A DNA stretch of 44,287 bases, from assembly GCF_001746365.1 (NCBI RefSeq), contig NZ_MJAJ01000064.1:1-44287 (forward strand), written 5' to 3'. Numbering within the stretch: the stretch's first letter is position 1; every line of letters begins with the position of its first letter. The notes beneath the pieces are model-generated. The model ran no database searches, was not told where the DNA came from, and worked only from the letters and a program-made list of their open reading frames with translations. The stretch is from Streptomyces sp. LUP30 (GTDB taxonomy: Bacteria; Actinomycetota; Actinomycetes; Streptomycetales; Streptomycetaceae). Both the position numbers and the translations under genes were made by a program. This document shows positions 1 through 7,269 of the stretch, piece by piece.

Positions 1-1
1 C

Positions 2-121
2 CCGCCGGTGCCGCCGGTGCCGCCGGTCGCGCCGGTCGCGCCGGACGCGCCTCTGCGGGAACAGGGCGGGGCGCCGCGTGCCCAGGGCGTCGACCCCGGG
101 GACCCGCACCCGCGCGGCTGA
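2..121 (+). CDS. C-terminal end of an unidentified gene (5'-truncated by the window edge)
   Basis: The frame from base 2 is open to a TGA at 119-121 and encodes 39 residues. They begin with Pro-Pro-Val repeats, pass into Ala-Pro-Val and end in a polar tail. Codons in this frame almost all end in G or C, while the neighbouring frames show A or T third positions, which supports real coding. The repeats come from a 9-bp unit (ccgccggtg) near the window start. Such proline-rich tails are common at the ends of actinobacterial membrane or secreted proteins, but nothing else of this protein is visible and no function can be given. A strong terminator follows about 100 bases downstream. Confidence 0.45.
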   Translation, partial: PPVPPVPPVAPVAPDAPLREQGGAPRAQGVDPGDPHPRG

Positions 122-217
122 CCTGCGACCGACCCGCGACGGCACCGGGCCCGCGGCGACGTGAACCGGGCCCGGGCGTCGTGATCGGCGTCGGAGCGGT
201 CTGATCGGCGACCGGGC

Positions 218-257
218 GGCCGGGGCCCCGCGGCACATCTGCCGCGGGGCCCCGGCC
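218..257. terminator. Bidirectional terminator between convergent genes
   Basis: A perfect 18-bp inverted repeat: left arm GGCCGGGGCCCCGCGGCA (218-235), 4-base loop, right arm 240-257. It lies between the end of the upstream + strand gene (121) and the end of the - strand oxidoreductase (312). There is no U-tract, as is usual for Streptomyces terminators. Confidence 0.85.
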
Positions 258-311
258 TGCAGCGGGTCAGGACTCCATCCCCTGCCGGTCCTCCGGCCCC
301 CAAGGCCGGTC

Positions 312-1265
312 TCACTGGAGGCGGGGCAGCACCTTGGTCCGGTAGAAGTCGAAGAAGCCGCGCTGGTCCGGGCCGATCTGGTTCACGTACACCCGGTCGA
401 AACCCGCGTCGGCGAAGGCGGTGAGAGCGGCGACGTGCTCGTCCACGTCGTCGCCGCAGACCGTGTTCTCACCGACCATCTCCTCGGTGATCAGCGGCTC
501 CAGCTGCTCGAAGTGGCTCGGGGTGGGCAGGATCTGGCCCATCTCGCCGGGCAGCAGCTGGTTCGACCACAGCCGGTGGACCGTACGCACGGCCTCCTCG
601 CGGTCGGCGCCGTAACAGACCTTGGTGCCGCCGCTGACCAGCTTCGCGCCGCCGCCGCCCTTGCGGAACTGCTCCACCATCGGCTCCTCGGGCATCATCG
701 TGATGTAGCCGTCGCCCACCCGGGACGCCAGCGACGTCGCCTTGGGCCCGAATCCGGAGATGTCGATCGGGACCGGCTCGTCGGGGACGGTGTACAGGCG
801 GGCGTTCTCCACCTTGTAGTGCGTGCCGTAGTGGCTGACCTCCTCGCCGGTGAACAGCCGGCGCATGACCTGGACGGCCTCCTCCAGCATCTCCAGGCGT
901 ACGTTCGCCGGTGGCCAGACGTCGCCGAGGATGTGCTCGTTGAGCGCCTCGCCCGAGCCGACGCCGAGGCGGAAGCGGCCGTCCGTCATCACGGCGGCCG
1001 TGGCGGCGGCCTGGGCCACCACGGCGGGGTGCATCCGTACGGTCGGGCACGTCACGGCCGTCTCGATCGGCAGCGACACCGCCTCCGACAGCGCGCCGAT
1101 CACCGACCAGACGAACGGGCTCTGTCCCTGCGCGTCGTTCCACGGGTGGTAGTGGTCGGAGATCCACAGCGCCTGGAAGCCCGCCTGCTCGGCCATGCGG
1201 GCCTGTTCGACGAGGTCCGCGGGGCCGAACTCCTCGCAGGACAGGAAGTAGCCGTATTCGGGCAT
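312..1265 (-). CDS. LLM-class F420-dependent oxidoreductase (F420 G6PDH-like family)
   Basis: A 317-residue luciferase-like (TIM-barrel) flavin/deazaflavin oxidoreductase. The N-terminus MPEYGYFLSCEEFGPADL, the segment ALWISDHYHPWNDAQGQSPF and the loop GVGSGEALNEHILG match the coenzyme-F420 subfamily related to glucose-6-phosphate dehydrogenase, in which the SGEALNEH loop contacts cofactor. Many such paralogues do not use glucose-6-phosphate, so the substrate is unknown. The ATG at 1265 is chosen because a GGAGG ribosome site lies 8-12 bases upstream on the minus strand. The protein has no signal peptide and is cytoplasmic. It is transcribed divergently from the NDH-2-like gene. A GTTT-N14-GGGTAC promoter-like element lies about 40 bases upstream, suggesting control by a SigB-type sigma factor (inference). 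Confidence 0.9.
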   Translation of the reverse strand: MPEYGYFLSCEEFGPADLVEQARMAEQAGFQALWISDHYHPWNDAQGQSPFVWSVIGALSEAVSLPIETAVTCPTVRMHPAVVAQAAATAAVMTDGRFRLGVGSGEALNEHILGDVWPPANVRLEMLEEAVQVMRRLFTGEEVSHYGTHYKVENARLYTVPDEPVPIDISGFGPKATSLASRVGDGYITMMPEEPMVEQFRKGGGGAKLVSGGTKVCYGADREEAVRTVHRLWSNQLLPGEMGQILPTPSHFEQLEPLITEEMVGENTVCGDDVDEHVAALTAFADAGFDRVYVNQIGPDQRGFFDFYRTKVLPRLQ

Positions 1266-1305
1266 GGGGGGTACCTCCGAGTGGGTGACTCCGGTCCCGC
1301 ACCGG

Positions 1306-1329
1306 GTACCCGACGTCCGGGCGGGAAAC
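1306..1329 (-). promoter_or_regulatory. SigB-type promoter-like element for the F420 oxidoreductase
   Basis: Read on the minus strand: GTTT (1329-1326), a 14-base spacer, then GGGTAC (1311-1306). This matches the published Streptomyces SigB-type consensus (GNNT, 14-16 bases, GGGTAY). It sits 41 bases upstream of the ATG at 1265. A SigB-family gene is encoded at 19659-20453. No transcript data are available. Confidence 0.5.
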
Positions 1330-1337
1330 CGGCGCAC

Positions 1338-1361
1338 GTTTGGCCGCCCCTGCCAGGGGGA
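1338..1361 (+). promoter_or_regulatory. Weak SigB-like element facing the NDH-2-like gene
   Basis: GTTT at 1338-1341, 14-base spacer, then GGGGGA at 1356-1361, a poor match to the GGGTAY -10 box. It is back to back with the minus-strand element: AAAC and GTTT are separated by 8 bases. It lies 48 bases upstream of the TTG start at 1410. The same architecture recurs at 19461-19517. Confidence 0.25.
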
Positions 1362-1409
1362 CGCGGAAACCCTCGTACGACAACCGTCCGCACCCGCCGG
1401 AGGCCACCC

Positions 1410-3254
1410 TTGAGTCGACCCCGCATCGTGATCGTCGGAGCGGGCTTCGCCGGACACCGGGCGGCTCGCACCCTCGCGCGGGCGGACCGCGGCCGGGCCG
1501 ACATCACCCTGCTCAACCCGACCGACCACTTCCTGTACCGGCCCCTGCTGCCCCGGGTGGCGGCCGGCGTCCTGGAGCCGCGCCGGGTCGCGGTGTCGCT
1601 GCCGCGCACTCTGCGCGGGGTGCGGCTGGTGCTCGGCGAGGCCGACCGGGTGGACCTCGACGCCCGCACCGTGCGCTACACCGGCCCCGAGGGCGACGCG
1701 GGCGTCCTCGACTACGACCGGCTCGTGCTGGCCGCCGGCGTCGGCGGCCGGCTGCAGCCCGTCCCCGGGGACGCCGAGCACGCGTACGGGCTCCGCGGTC
1801 TGCCCGAAGCGCTCTGTCTGCGCGATCACCTCATCCGTCAGGTGGAGTCGGCCGCGGCCGGCGACGACGCGGCCGAGCGAGTGGCGCGTTGTACGTTCGT
1901 CGTGGCCGGCGCGGGCTACACCGGCGCCGAAGTGGCCGCGCAGGGACGGCGCTTCACCGAGGCGCTGGTGCGGGACCATCCCGCCCGCAGGGGCATGCGA
2001 CCGCGCTGGCTGCTGCTCGACGCCGCCGAGCGCGTTCTTCCCGAACTGGACGAACGGCTCTCCCGCGCCGCCGAACGGGCGCTGCGCGAACAAGGCGTCG
2101 AGGTGCGCCCGGGGACCTTTGTGAAGGAGGCCACGCGCGAGGGAGTGCTGCTGACCGACGGCGAGTTCGTCCACAGCCGCACGCTGGTGTGGTGCGTGGG
2201 CGTACGGCCCGATCCGCTCCTGGGGTCGCTGGGACTGCCCCTGGAGAAGGGCAGGCTGCTCGTGGAGCCGACCCTCCAGGCGCCGGGCCGGCCCGAGGTG
2301 TTCGCCTGCGGAGACGCGGCCGCCGTGCCGGATCTGGACCGCCCCGGCGAGTACACGCCGATGACCGCGCGGCACGCCTGGCGGCAGGGGAAGGTGGCCG
2401 GACGGAACGTCGCCGCCTCCCTCGGCGGCGGAGCCGGGATGCGCCCGTACCGGCACAGGGATCCCGGGATCGCCGTCGATCCGGGCGGGGTGCGGGCGGC
2501 GGCCGACCCGCTGGGCATGCACCGCTGCGGCCCCGTGGCCGGCGCGGTCGCCCGCGCCCACCGACTCGCCGCGATGCCGGGCAACCGCGTCCGCGACGCC
2601 GCCGACCGGCTGCTCGACGCGCTTCTGCCGCGCCGACCCGTCCAGTTGGGGCTCGTCCGGCCCTGGTCGGCGCGCCTGGACACGGCGTCGCCCGAGCCGG
2701 CCCGGGTCCCGGACGCCCGCAGCCGCGTACCGACGGCTTTCGGACCCGGCGCGGCCACCGAGGAGGACGTGCACGCCGCCGGGGCCGCCGGGACGGACAG
2801 GGACACCGCGAACGACACGAACGGCACGACCACCCACTTCGACAGGAATCAGGTGAACGACGTGAACGACGTGAACGACGTGAACGACGAGAACCAGACG
2901 ACCGGCGGGTCCGCCGAGCGGCGCCCCTCCCCGGAGGACGGCTCCCAGTCGATCACCTCGCCGACCCCCGAGGTGGGACGGCACGGAGGCGGTCACGGAG
3001 GCGGTGAGGACGACACCCGTACGGGTCGGTCGTCGCCCGAGGACGGCTCCCAGTCGATCACCTCTCCCACCCCGGAGGTCGGACAGCACAGCACCGGACC
3101 GGCGGCCCCGGGCGCCGACGAGGCGGCCGAGCCGGCCAAGAACCAGCCGGGCGGCGAGCCCGCGAAGAACCAGCCCGGTGGCGAGCCCGCGAGGAACCAG
3201 CCGGCCGCCGGCCCCGCCCGGAGCGCCGACGAGCACGCGGAAGGAAACCGATAG
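1410..3254 (+). CDS. NAD(P)/FAD-dependent oxidoreductase, type II NADH dehydrogenase-like, with repetitive C-terminal tail
   Basis: A 614-residue protein from a TTG start with GGAGG (1399-1403) six bases upstream. Residues 1-440 are a two-dinucleotide-domain flavoprotein: an N-terminal FAD motif (IVIVGAGFAG), a second GxGxxG-like motif (VVAGAGYTGAE) for NAD(P)H, and the FAD-closing segment VFACGDAAAV. This resembles NDH-2 or carotenoid-type ferredoxin reductases that pass electrons from NADH to quinone without proton pumping. Usual NDH-2 length is about 400-450 residues. The last ~170 residues are disordered, with a VND repeat, a duplicated 17-residue block beginning SPEDGSQSITSP, and three K/R-NQPGGEPA-type repeats. 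The stop lies 4 bases before the transketolase ATG, so the two are probably co-transcribed. Whether the tail belongs to a functional reductase is uncertain. Confidence 0.8.
   Translation: MSRPRIVIVGAGFAGHRAARTLARADRGRADITLLNPTDHFLYRPLLPRVAAGVLEPRRVAVSLPRTLRGVRLVLGEADRVDLDARTVRYTGPEGDAGVLDYDRLVLAAGVGGRLQPVPGDAEHAYGLRGLPEALCLRDHLIRQVESAAAGDDAAERVARCTFVVAGAGYTGAEVAAQGRRFTEALVRDHPARRGMRPRWLLLDAAERVLPELDERLSRAAERALREQGVEVRPGTFVKEATREGVLLTDGEFVHSRTLVWCVGVRPDPLLGSLGLPLEKGRLLVEPTLQAPGRPEVFACGDAAAVPDLDRPGEYTPMTARHAWRQGKVAGRNVAASLGGGAGMRPYRHRDPGIAVDPGGVRAAADPLGMHRCGPVAGAVARAHRLAAMPGNRVRDAADRLLDALLPRRPVQLGLVRPWSARLDTASPEPARVPDARSRVPTAFGPGAATEEDVHAAGAAGTDRDTANDTNGTTTHFDRNQVNDVNDVNDVNDENQTTGGSAERRPSPEDGSQSITSPTPEVGRHGGGHGGGEDDTRTGRSSPEDGSQSITSPTPEVGQHSTGPAAPGADEAAEPAKNQPGGEPAKNQPGGEPARNQPAAGPARSADEHAEGNR
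2853..2888 (+). repeat. 9-bp tandem repeat, four copies
   Basis: Four exact copies of gtgaacgac, encoding Val-Asn-Asp repeats in the tail of the NDH-2-like protein. The 9-bp unit keeps the frame, so copy number can vary without disrupting the gene. Confidence 0.9.
2928..3083 (+). repeat. Two direct-repeat blocks encoding SPEDGSQSITSPTPEVG
   Basis: Blocks at 2928-2978 and 3033-3083, offset by 105 bases, encode the same 17 residues with a few synonymous differences. The copies are separated by a Gly/His/Arg-rich spacer. Confidence 0.85.
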
Positions 3255-3258
3255 CCCG

Positions 3259-5106
3259 ATGGACACCGCCGAACTCATCGAACTCGGACAGCAGTTGAGG
3301 GTGGACAGCGTGCGCGCCTCAGCCGCCGCGGGATCCGGGCACCCGACGTCGTCGATGTCGGCCGCGGACCTGATGGCCGTGCTGCTCGCGAACCACCTCC
3401 GCTACGACTTCGACCGCCCCGCCCACCCCGGCAACGACCGCTTCGTCCTCTCCAAGGGCCACGCCTCCCCGCTGCTGTACTCCGCCTACAAGGCCGCCGG
3501 GGCCGTCGACGACGAGGAGCTGCTGACCTTCCGCAAGCTGGGCAGCCGGCTCGAAGGCCATCCCACCCCGCGGCGGCTGCCGTGGGTCGAGACCGCCACC
3601 GGCTCGCTGGGCCAGGGACTGCCGGTGGGCGTCGGCATCGCACTCTCGGGCAAGCGGCTGGAGCGCACCGGCTACCGGGTGTGGGTGCTGTGCGGGGACA
3701 GCGAGCTCGCCGAGGGCTCGGTGTGGGAGGCCGCGGAGCACGCGGGCCACGAGCACCTCGACAACCTGACGGCGATCGTCGACGTCAACCGGCTCGGTCA
3801 GCGCGGCCCGACCCGGCACGGACACGACCTCGACGCCTACGCCCGCCGCTTCCAGGCGTTCGGCTGGCACACGGTCGAGATCGACGGGCACGACGTGGAC
3901 GCCGTCGACCGCGCCTACGGCGAGGCGGTCTCCACCAAGGGCCAGCCCACCGTCATCCTCGCCCGCACCCTCAAGGGCCGGGGCGTGGAGTCCGTCCAGG
4001 ACCGCGAGGGGTTGCACGGCAAGCCCCTGCCGGACGCCGACGAGGCGATCGAGGAACTGGGCGGCGTGCGGGACCTGCGGGTGCGGGTGCACGAGCCGGC
4101 CGACGCCCGCATGCTGCACTCCGTGCCGACGGGGCGCCTGGACCTGCCCCGCTGGGACAAGGGCGAGGAGGCGGCCACCCGGGACGCCTACGGTCAGGCG
4201 CTGGCCGCGCTCGGCGGCGCCCGCGAGGACGTCGTCGCCCTGGACGGCGAGGTGAGCGACTCCACGCGGGCGGAGGTCTTCGCCAAGAAGCATCCCGACC
4301 GGTTCTTCGAGTGCTACATCGCCGAGCAGCAGCTCGTCGCCGCCGCGGTGGGGCTCGCGGCGCGCGGCTGGGTGCCGTACGCCTCCACCTTCGCGGCGTT
4401 CCTGACCCGGGCCCACGACTTCGTCCGCATGGCCGCGGTCAGCGGCGCCGGGATCAACCTGGTCGGCTCGCACGCCGGGGTGGCCATCGGGCAGGACGGG
4501 CCCTCGCAGATGGGCCTGGAGGACCTGGCCATGTTCCGGGCCGTGCACGGCTCCACCGTGCTGTACCCGTGCGACCCCAACCAGACCGCCCGGCTCGTCG
4601 CCACGATGGCCGGCCTGGACGGCGTCCGCTATCTGCGCACCTCGCGCGGCAAGGCCCCGGCCCTGTACGGCCCGGACGAGGAGTTCCCGGTCGGCGGCAG
4701 CAAGGTGCTGCGCTCCTCCGACCGGGACCGGATGACGATCGTCGCGGCCGGTGTCACCGTGCACGAGGCGTTGAAGGCCGCCGAGGCGCTCGACGCCGAG
4801 GGCGTCGCGGTGCGGGTGATCGATCTGTACTCGGTCAAGCCGGTCGACCGGGACACGCTGCGGCGGGCCGCGGAGGAGACCGGCTGTCTGCTGAGCGTGG
4901 AGGACCACCACGAGCAGGGCGGCCTCGGCGACGCGGTCCTCGACGCCTTCCTCGACGGGCGGCCGGCGCCCCGCCTGGTGCGGCTCGCCGTCCGCACGAT
5001 GCCGGGGTCGGCCGGTCCCGAGGAGCAGCTGCACGTCGCCGGCATCGACGCCGAGTCGATCGCCGCGTCCGCCCGGCTGCTGGTGGAGCAGGCGATCGCG
5101 CCGTGA
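3259..5106 (+). CDS. tkt: Transketolase (short single-chain type)
   Basis: A 615-residue thiamine-diphosphate enzyme that transfers two-carbon ketol units in the pentose-phosphate pathway. Seen in the sequence: substrate and cofactor residues in the N-terminal domain (SGHPTSSMSAADL, SKGHASPLLYSA), the metal/TPP motif around D147 (CGDSELAEGSVWEA followed by VDVNRLGQ), the catalytic Glu E356 in ECYIAEQQLVAA, a pyrimidine domain and a C-terminal transketolase domain (MTIVAAGVTVHEAL). It is shorter than classical bacterial TktA (about 660 residues) and resembles the compact form common in actinobacteria and animals. The ATG at 3259 is 4 bases after the NDH-2-like stop, with AAGGAA upstream. Its TGA overlaps the next GTG. 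It is probably a secondary transketolase, since the setting is not a central-carbon cluster. Confidence 0.92.
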   Translation: MDTAELIELGQQLRVDSVRASAAAGSGHPTSSMSAADLMAVLLANHLRYDFDRPAHPGNDRFVLSKGHASPLLYSAYKAAGAVDDEELLTFRKLGSRLEGHPTPRRLPWVETATGSLGQGLPVGVGIALSGKRLERTGYRVWVLCGDSELAEGSVWEAAEHAGHEHLDNLTAIVDVNRLGQRGPTRHGHDLDAYARRFQAFGWHTVEIDGHDVDAVDRAYGEAVSTKGQPTVILARTLKGRGVESVQDREGLHGKPLPDADEAIEELGGVRDLRVRVHEPADARMLHSVPTGRLDLPRWDKGEEAATRDAYGQALAALGGAREDVVALDGEVSDSTRAEVFAKKHPDRFFECYIAEQQLVAAAVGLAARGWVPYASTFAAFLTRAHDFVRMAAVSGAGINLVGSHAGVAIGQDGPSQMGLEDLAMFRAVHGSTVLYPCDPNQTARLVATMAGLDGVRYLRTSRGKAPALYGPDEEFPVGGSKVLRSSDRDRMTIVAAGVTVHEALKAAEALDAEGVAVRVIDLYSVKPVDRDTLRRAAEETGCLLSVEDHHEQGGLGDAVLDAFLDGRPAPRLVRLAVRTMPGSAGPEEQLHVAGIDAESIAASARLLVEQAIAP

Positions 5107-6044
5107 GCGCGCAGGCGGGCGGCGGCGTACGGACGGTGCGTGCGGGCCGCCGTACCGTCGAGGTCCACCGGCCGGACAAGGTGCTCTTCCCGGCCGGGGA
5201 GGCGGCGAGGGAGTACACGAAGGCCGACCTCGTCGCCTACTACCGGTCCGTCGCGGCGTTCATGCTGCCGCACCTGCGGGGCCGCCCGCTGATGCTGGAA
5301 CGGCATCCTGACGGGGTCGAGGGCCCCCGGTTCATGCAGAAGAACACCCCCGAGCACTATCCGCAGTGGATCAGACGGGTCGAGGTGGCCAAGGAGGACG
5401 GCACGGTCCACCACACCGTCTGCGACGACACCGCCACCCTCGTCCACCTGGCCGACCAGGCCTGTCTCACGCTGCATCGCTGGCTGTCGCGGGCCGACCG
5501 GGTCGACCGTCCGGACCTGCTGGTCTTCGATCTCGACCCGGCCGACGACGCGCATTTCGACGCCGTCCGCGAGACCGCCCGGTGGCTGGGCGAGCTGCTC
5601 CACGAGCTGCGGCTGCCCTCGGGGCTGATGACGACCGGCTCGCGCGGGCTGCACGTCGTCGTGCCGATCGACGGCGGCCACGGCTTCGACGAGGTGCGCG
5701 CCTTCGCCCGGGACGTCGCCGAGCTCCTCGCCGCCGAGCACCCGGACCGGCTCACCACGGCCGCCCGCAAGAAGGACCGCGGCGACCGGCTCTACCTGGA
5801 CGTGCAGCGCAACGCCTACGCGCAGACCGCCGTCGCCCCGTACACGGTGCGCGCGCTGCCCGGTGCCCCCGTCGCCACCCCGATCACCTGGGAACAGCTC
5901 GACGACCCCGAGCTCGGCCCGCGGCGCTGGACGGTCGCCGACGCCGTCGAGCAGGCCCGCTCCCGCCCCTGGTCTGCGCTGACCGGCCGCGGACGCTCCC
6001 TGGACCCGGCCCGACGGCGGCTCGACGCACTGAACGGCTCGTGA
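5103..6044 (+). CDS. ligD: LigD-type polymerase/primase domain protein (AEP superfamily)
   Basis: A 313-residue stand-alone polymerase domain of the archaeo-eukaryotic primase fold found in bacterial LigD. It fills gaps and adds ribo- or deoxyribonucleotides during non-homologous end joining with Ku. Visible motifs are the metal-binding D143-L-D145-P, the T-G-S180-R181-G-L-H184-V block, and the third catalytic region RKKDRGDRLYLDVQRN. No ligase or phosphoesterase domain is present, as in the split LigD systems of Streptomyces. The GTG start at 5103 overlaps the transketolase TGA (GTGA), so translation is probably coupled. No ku gene or ATP-dependent ligase is visible nearby. The pairing with transketolase is not explained by function. 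Confidence 0.88.
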   Translation: MSAQAGGGVRTVRAGRRTVEVHRPDKVLFPAGEAAREYTKADLVAYYRSVAAFMLPHLRGRPLMLERHPDGVEGPRFMQKNTPEHYPQWIRRVEVAKEDGTVHHTVCDDTATLVHLADQACLTLHRWLSRADRVDRPDLLVFDLDPADDAHFDAVRETARWLGELLHELRLPSGLMTTGSRGLHVVVPIDGGHGFDEVRAFARDVAELLAAEHPDRLTTAARKKDRGDRLYLDVQRNAYAQTAVAPYTVRALPGAPVATPITWEQLDDPELGPRRWTVADAVEQARSRPWSALTGRGRSLDPARRRLDALNGS

Positions 6045-6089
6045 AGGTTTGGCCATGAGGCTTCCGGCCACACGGAAGGAGAGGTGGCC

Positions 6090-6767
6090 ATGGCGAACAC
6101 AAAAAGCACATCGCATTCCACAGAGAACACATCGGGTGCGCGGACTTCACGAAACACCCGGAAGAAAGGGTCCGAGAGCGAGGAGCCCCGGCGCCACCGG
6201 CCCGCGCGCCACAGGGACGAGCGGGACGCCGAAGAGCAGGACGCCGCCGAGGCGGACGCCGAAGAGCTGGAGGCCGAAGAGGCGGACGGCGAGGAGGCGG
6301 AAGCCGAGGACGCCGAAGAGCTCGACGACGAAGAACAGGACGGCGAAGAACAGGACGTCGAAGAGGCGGACAGTGACGAGCCGGACACCGGCGAACTCGA
6401 CGGCGACGAGTCCGAAGCCGACGAGGACGAAGCCGATGACGACGAAGCCGATGACGACGACATGAAGGGCGAGGACCACATCGTGACGGACGACCGGCCA
6501 CGCCCCATGGAGGTACTGCGCGAGGCGCGTGCCCAGCTGGCGGAGCTCACCGGCATGACCGCCGAGAGCGTGTCCTCCTTCGCGCAGACGGAGGACGGCT
6601 GGTCCCTGGAGGTCGAGGTACTCGAGCTGGAACGAGTCCCCGACACCATGAGCCTCATGGCGACCTACCAGGTCGAACTCGACCCGGAGGGGCAGCTCAC
6701 CGGCTATCGGCGCGTTCGCCGTTATGAGCGCGGGCGGGCCGATGCCCACCGGGCCGGCGGCCGTTAG
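6090..6767 (+). CDS. gvpO: Gas vesicle protein GvpO
   Basis: A 225-residue protein. Residues 1-30 are Ser/Thr/Arg-rich, and residues about 35-130 are an extremely acidic stretch of Glu-Glu-Ala-Asp repeats. The C-terminal 90 residues (RPMEVLREARAQLAELTGM through ATYQVELDPEGQLTGY) are the GvpO domain. GvpO is needed for gas-vesicle formation in haloarchaea and heads the actinobacterial gvp operons; its exact biochemical role is unclear. The ATG at 6090 is preferred over the GTG at 6084 because AAGGAGAGG ends only just before 6084 and is correctly spaced from 6090. It is separated from gvpA by 70 bases with a hairpin at its stop codon. The acidic extension is much longer than in haloarchaeal GvpO. 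Confidence 0.9.
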   Translation: MANTKSTSHSTENTSGARTSRNTRKKGSESEEPRRHRPARHRDERDAEEQDAAEADAEELEAEEADGEEAEAEDAEELDDEEQDGEEQDVEEADSDEPDTGELDGDESEADEDEADDDEADDDDMKGEDHIVTDDRPRPMEVLREARAQLAELTGMTAESVSSFAQTEDGWSLEVEVLELERVPDTMSLMATYQVELDPEGQLTGYRRVRRYERGRADAHRAGGR

Positions 6768-6774
6768 GCCGCCG
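6755..6774 (+). terminator. Hairpin over the gvpO stop codon (attenuator or partial terminator)
   Basis: A perfect 8-bp stem CGGCGGCC (6755-6762) and GGCCGCCG (6767-6774) with a GTTA loop that carries the gvpO TAG stop. It may reduce read-through into gvpA or stabilise the gvpO 3' end. The remaining gvpO-gvpA spacer is AT-richer than its surroundings and contains ATCGCGAT. Confidence 0.5.
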
Positions 6775-6837
6775 CCGAAGACCATTTCCGATCATCAATC
6801 GCGATCACCCATCACGAAGCAAGGAGGTGCGGTCGGC

Positions 6838-7269
6838 ATGACCGTAGTCCCGGCACAGCAGTCCGGTGGCGGAGGCGGCTCGAGCGGTCTTTACGACGTT
6901 CTGGAGCTCGTCCTCGACAGGGGGCTTGTGATCGACGCGTTCGTGCGGGTCTCCCTGGTCGGTATCGAGATCCTCAAGATCGACGTGCGTGTCGTCGTGG
7001 CCAGCGTCGACACCTATCTGCGCTTCGCCGAGGCGTGCAACCGGCTGGACCTGGAGTCCGGCCCCAACAAGAGCCCGGGTCTGCCCGAGATCGTCGGGGA
7101 GGTCACCGAGTCGGGTGCGCGCGGCAAGTCCAAGGGCGCCCTCTCCGGGGCCGCCGAGACCATATCCGACGCGTTCAAGCAGTCGCGTGACGACGCTTCC
7201 GCAGAGCGCGAGTCCAGGCCGCGCGCCCGTAAGACCACGGCTTCGCGCCGGAAGGAGGAGCAGGAGTGA
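6838..7269 (+). CDS. gvpA: Gas vesicle structural protein GvpA
   Basis: A 143-residue protein. Residues about 20-70 are the conserved GvpA core (LYDVLELVLDRGLVIDAFVR, then a hydrophobic beta-strand pair, then VDTYLRFAEA), which polymerises into the ribbed gas-permeable vesicle wall. An Ala/Lys/Arg-rich tail of about 60 residues follows, longer than in cyanobacterial GvpA (about 70 aa) but usual in Streptomyces. The ATG at 6838 follows a strong AAGGAGGTG site at 6821-6829, probably the best ribosome site in the cluster, in keeping with a structural protein. The stop overlaps the gvpF GTG by four bases. Confidence 0.92.
   Translation: MTVVPAQQSGGGGGSSGLYDVLELVLDRGLVIDAFVRVSLVGIEILKIDVRVVVASVDTYLRFAEACNRLDLESGPNKSPGLPEIVGEVTESGARGKSKGALSGAAETISDAFKQSRDDASAERESRPRARKTTASRRKEEQE

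Noticed and set aside
312..3278. A 988-residue open frame on the minus strand.
   Set aside because: Only its last 317 codons, from the ATG at 1265, show family sequence and a ribosome site. The rest is an antisense shadow of the NDH-2-like gene.
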